This document shows, piece after piece, positions 61,511 through 64,000 of a stretch of 64,000 nucleotides of DNA; positions within the stretch are counted from its first letter, which is position 1; the number at the start of each line of letters is the position of its first letter. This stretch comes from Diphasiastrum complanatum (taxonomy: Eukaryota > Streptophyta > Lycopodiopsida > Lycopodiales > Lycopodiaceae), in assembly GCA_029204225.1 (NCBI GenBank), contig CM055097.1, forward strand, positions 30,161,785 through 30,225,784. The letters are read 5' to 3'. Below the pieces are notes generated by a model. That model was not told where the DNA came from. It searched no databases and saw only the letters and a list, made by a program, of their open reading frames with translations. The translations under genes were made by a program, and so were the position numbers.

Positions 61511-61665
61511 GAGAAAAAGTCATTGGAGGAGAGATCTCATTCGAGCATGTTTCATCTTTAGATTGTGCTGCAGATCATCTCGCCAAGCCTCTACTCATGA
61601 ATTCCTTATGAAGATGAGGTCTAACCTTGGCCTAATTTTGAAATCTATGTTGATAGGAACATAAA

Positions 61666-61678
61666 TTTTAAGGAGGAG
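61666..61678 (+). other. Copia-6 polypurine tract
   Basis: TTTTAAGGAGGAG immediately before the LTR start TGTGAAG. Confidence 0.85.
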
Positions 61679-62558
<880 letters not shown>

Positions 62559-62619
62559 AAACATATCTAGTTCTGATCGAATGTGATTGAGACACCAATC
62601 TTCCTTGACCTCAATATAT

Positions 62620-63292
62620 AGTCTAGATCAAAAACTTTCTAAAATTGCTGCATCAAGAGAAATCCAATCCTCACTCGAAAAATCTGATAGAGGATATGGC
62701 TCTAATCTACCAACTAAACCATTTATATCAAGAAAATAGGTGTGATCATAAAAGAAAACTCCTAACTCTCAAAGTGATTTTGGAGAATGACTTTTATATT
62801 GTAAAATACTGATATCCGAATGTATGACATCGATTATTCCTGCAATCTATTGAATTGTTTGCCATTCAACGAAATTTGATGGATACAAATTTGTAAAACC
62901 AACAAAAGTATCACAAGAAAAATATAATTCAAAGAAAATGCTAACTCTAAAGAAATTAAATCTGAAAACTTACAATTGCATTTGTCTTCTATCATTTGGA
63001 TTCAAATCATGAATGTTGAGCCCATTGTGAAGATAAGCATGCTGAACTAAAACTTCTATGATAGATTGACCAGTAGGTGATACTTTGAAATCCATTATCC
63101 TGCCTTTCCAAGAGCTTCTATATATGTTACTTGATCTTTTTCTTTTTCGGAATGAGCCTCTTGTAGAGGGATCATCAAGATCCATTGATATTTTTGATAT
63201 ATTCTTGGTATCCATTGATCTTTTGCATTTTTTTCATTGCAAATATTGATTGCATCAATGGTTTCTCTTGGTCTCTGATTATGTGTAGCCAT
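62620..63292 (-). pseudogene. Degenerate two-exon gene of unknown family
   Basis: On the minus strand one exon reads MDTKNISKISMDLDDPSTRG, SFRKRKRSSNIYRSSWKGRI, MDFKVSPTGQSIIEVLVQHA and YLHNGLNIHDLNPNDRRQMQ (63215-62973), followed by a GTAAGT donor. A second exon (about 62900-62630) reads FVEWQTIQ, then after a stop IAGIIDVIHSDISILQYKSH, then after another stop ELGVFFYDHTYFLDINGLVG and PYPLSDFSSEDWISLDAAIL. A short upstream frame (63292-63095) may be the start (MATHNQRPRETIDAINICNE). The KRKRSS patch is NLS-like. No family is recognised. It has decayed. Confidence 0.4.
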
Positions 63293-64000
63293 TAGTCAAA
63301 AATATGTGTAAGCAAGTTGAGAACATAGAGAATGAAGAGGAGGTCAACCTAGGAATGACAATCCAAAATAAGAGATAAAATGAAGAGAATGCGAGGTATA
63401 CTTATGAATGACAAGAAGTTCCTAAACTAGAAGGATTAGTTAACTATAGTTTACGACTATTGACGTCAAATCAACCTCGAGTGTACAAAGACATGCATCA
63501 TAAGAGTATTTGGGCAATAACCGTGGTCCAATCACAATTTTTTGTTCTGCCCTCGGTGGGATATTTGAAAATCACGAAAATTTAGCCGAGAAGTTAAATA
63601 CAATTTCCGTTCGTCAACCACTGTTACGGTTCGTCACAGATGGACACCATCCATTGGGACACATAAGTGTTGAAAGCGCGCAAAGTCGAAAACAACATCT
63701 TGAAAAAGGGCCCATTTTGAGTTCTAATATCCCCTGATAGGCTAAATTTGTTGTTAGATTCAAGTTTTGATACTACTATGTATAATTTTAAGTCGGTTTA
63801 ATACAGTTTAATTTTTATAATGTATATTGTTCAATTCAGTTGGCAAAATCAAGAGCACTATGAAAAGAGGCTTAGTGCAATTCAAGTTATATTTTTTTTG
63901 TTTATTGTGTAATGCTCTTCTTTTAATCTATGGTATTTGTTTTATTAATTTGTTGTTAGATTCAGGTTTGGATGCTCCTATGTATAATTCCAACTTGCTA
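63293..64000. repeat. Window end: unassigned, with a partial direct repeat
   Basis: TTTGTTGTTAGATTCA-GTTT-GATRCT-CTATGTATAATT occurs near 63749 and again near 63950, about 200 bp apart, with a few mismatches. This suggests two units of a tandem or LTR-like repeat cut by the window end. No gene seen. Confidence 0.5.

Overview
This window looks like nuclear DNA of a land plant with a large, repeat-rich genome. It has spliceosomal introns up to about 7.9 kb, degenerate Ty1/copia and Ty3/gypsy LTR retrotransposons, a decayed non-LTR (LINE) family, long (GA)n tracts and a degenerate TTTAGGG-like array. There is no bacterial-style gene organisation. A seed-free plant (fern or lycophyte) or another large-genome lineage is plausible, but the species cannot be fixed from the sequence.

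Layout. 1-1.5 kb: no gene seen. 1.5-9.4 kb: LINE copies A and B on the minus strand with (GA)n tracts at their ends. LINE A is split by a gypsy element (3403-7514, target duplication ATTGT), and that element is itself split by a 1010-bp solo LTR (5686-6695, target duplication CTTTC). 10.2-11.8 kb: truncated copia-1. 12.8-29.4 kb: the best host gene, at least five plus-strand exons joined in compatible phase and ending in a C-terminal zinc ribbon. Its two large introns hold LINE C (with a nested gypsy-2, 15889-19133) and LINE D (with endonuclease and RT remnants). 30-33 kb: hairpins and a zinc-knuckle pseudogene. 33.4-35.1 kb: copia-2. 35.7-37.2 kb: a degenerate multi-exon minus-strand gene, possibly transposon-related. 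37.7-39 kb: telomere-like repeats with an LTR-like insert. 39-45.5 kb: copia-3 lying between two pieces of gypsy-3. 45.6-47.5 kb: low-complexity blocks (palindromes, a C30 tract, AT-rich DNA, an AAGGGCT-like array). 47.5-52.2 kb: copia-4. 52.5-54.1 kb: copia-5. 54.1-57.6 kb: an unusual decayed locus with a transposase-like plus-strand gene and a convergent two-exon minus-strand gene. 57.96-58.38 kb: an intronless, divergent histone H3-like gene with one frameshift. 58.4-62.6 kb: copia-6, whose 3' LTR carries a (CT)n expansion of about 160 bp. 62.6-64 kb: a degenerate two-exon gene and a partial repeat.

Almost every coding region is a mobile-element remnant carrying stops, frameshifts or deletions. 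The two loci that are not obviously mobile DNA are the split zinc-ribbon gene and the H3-like gene. The clearest higher-order pattern is layered nesting (LTR in gypsy in LINE in intron), together with a repeated association of (GA)n/(CT)n tracts with LINE ends, splice acceptors and an LTR.
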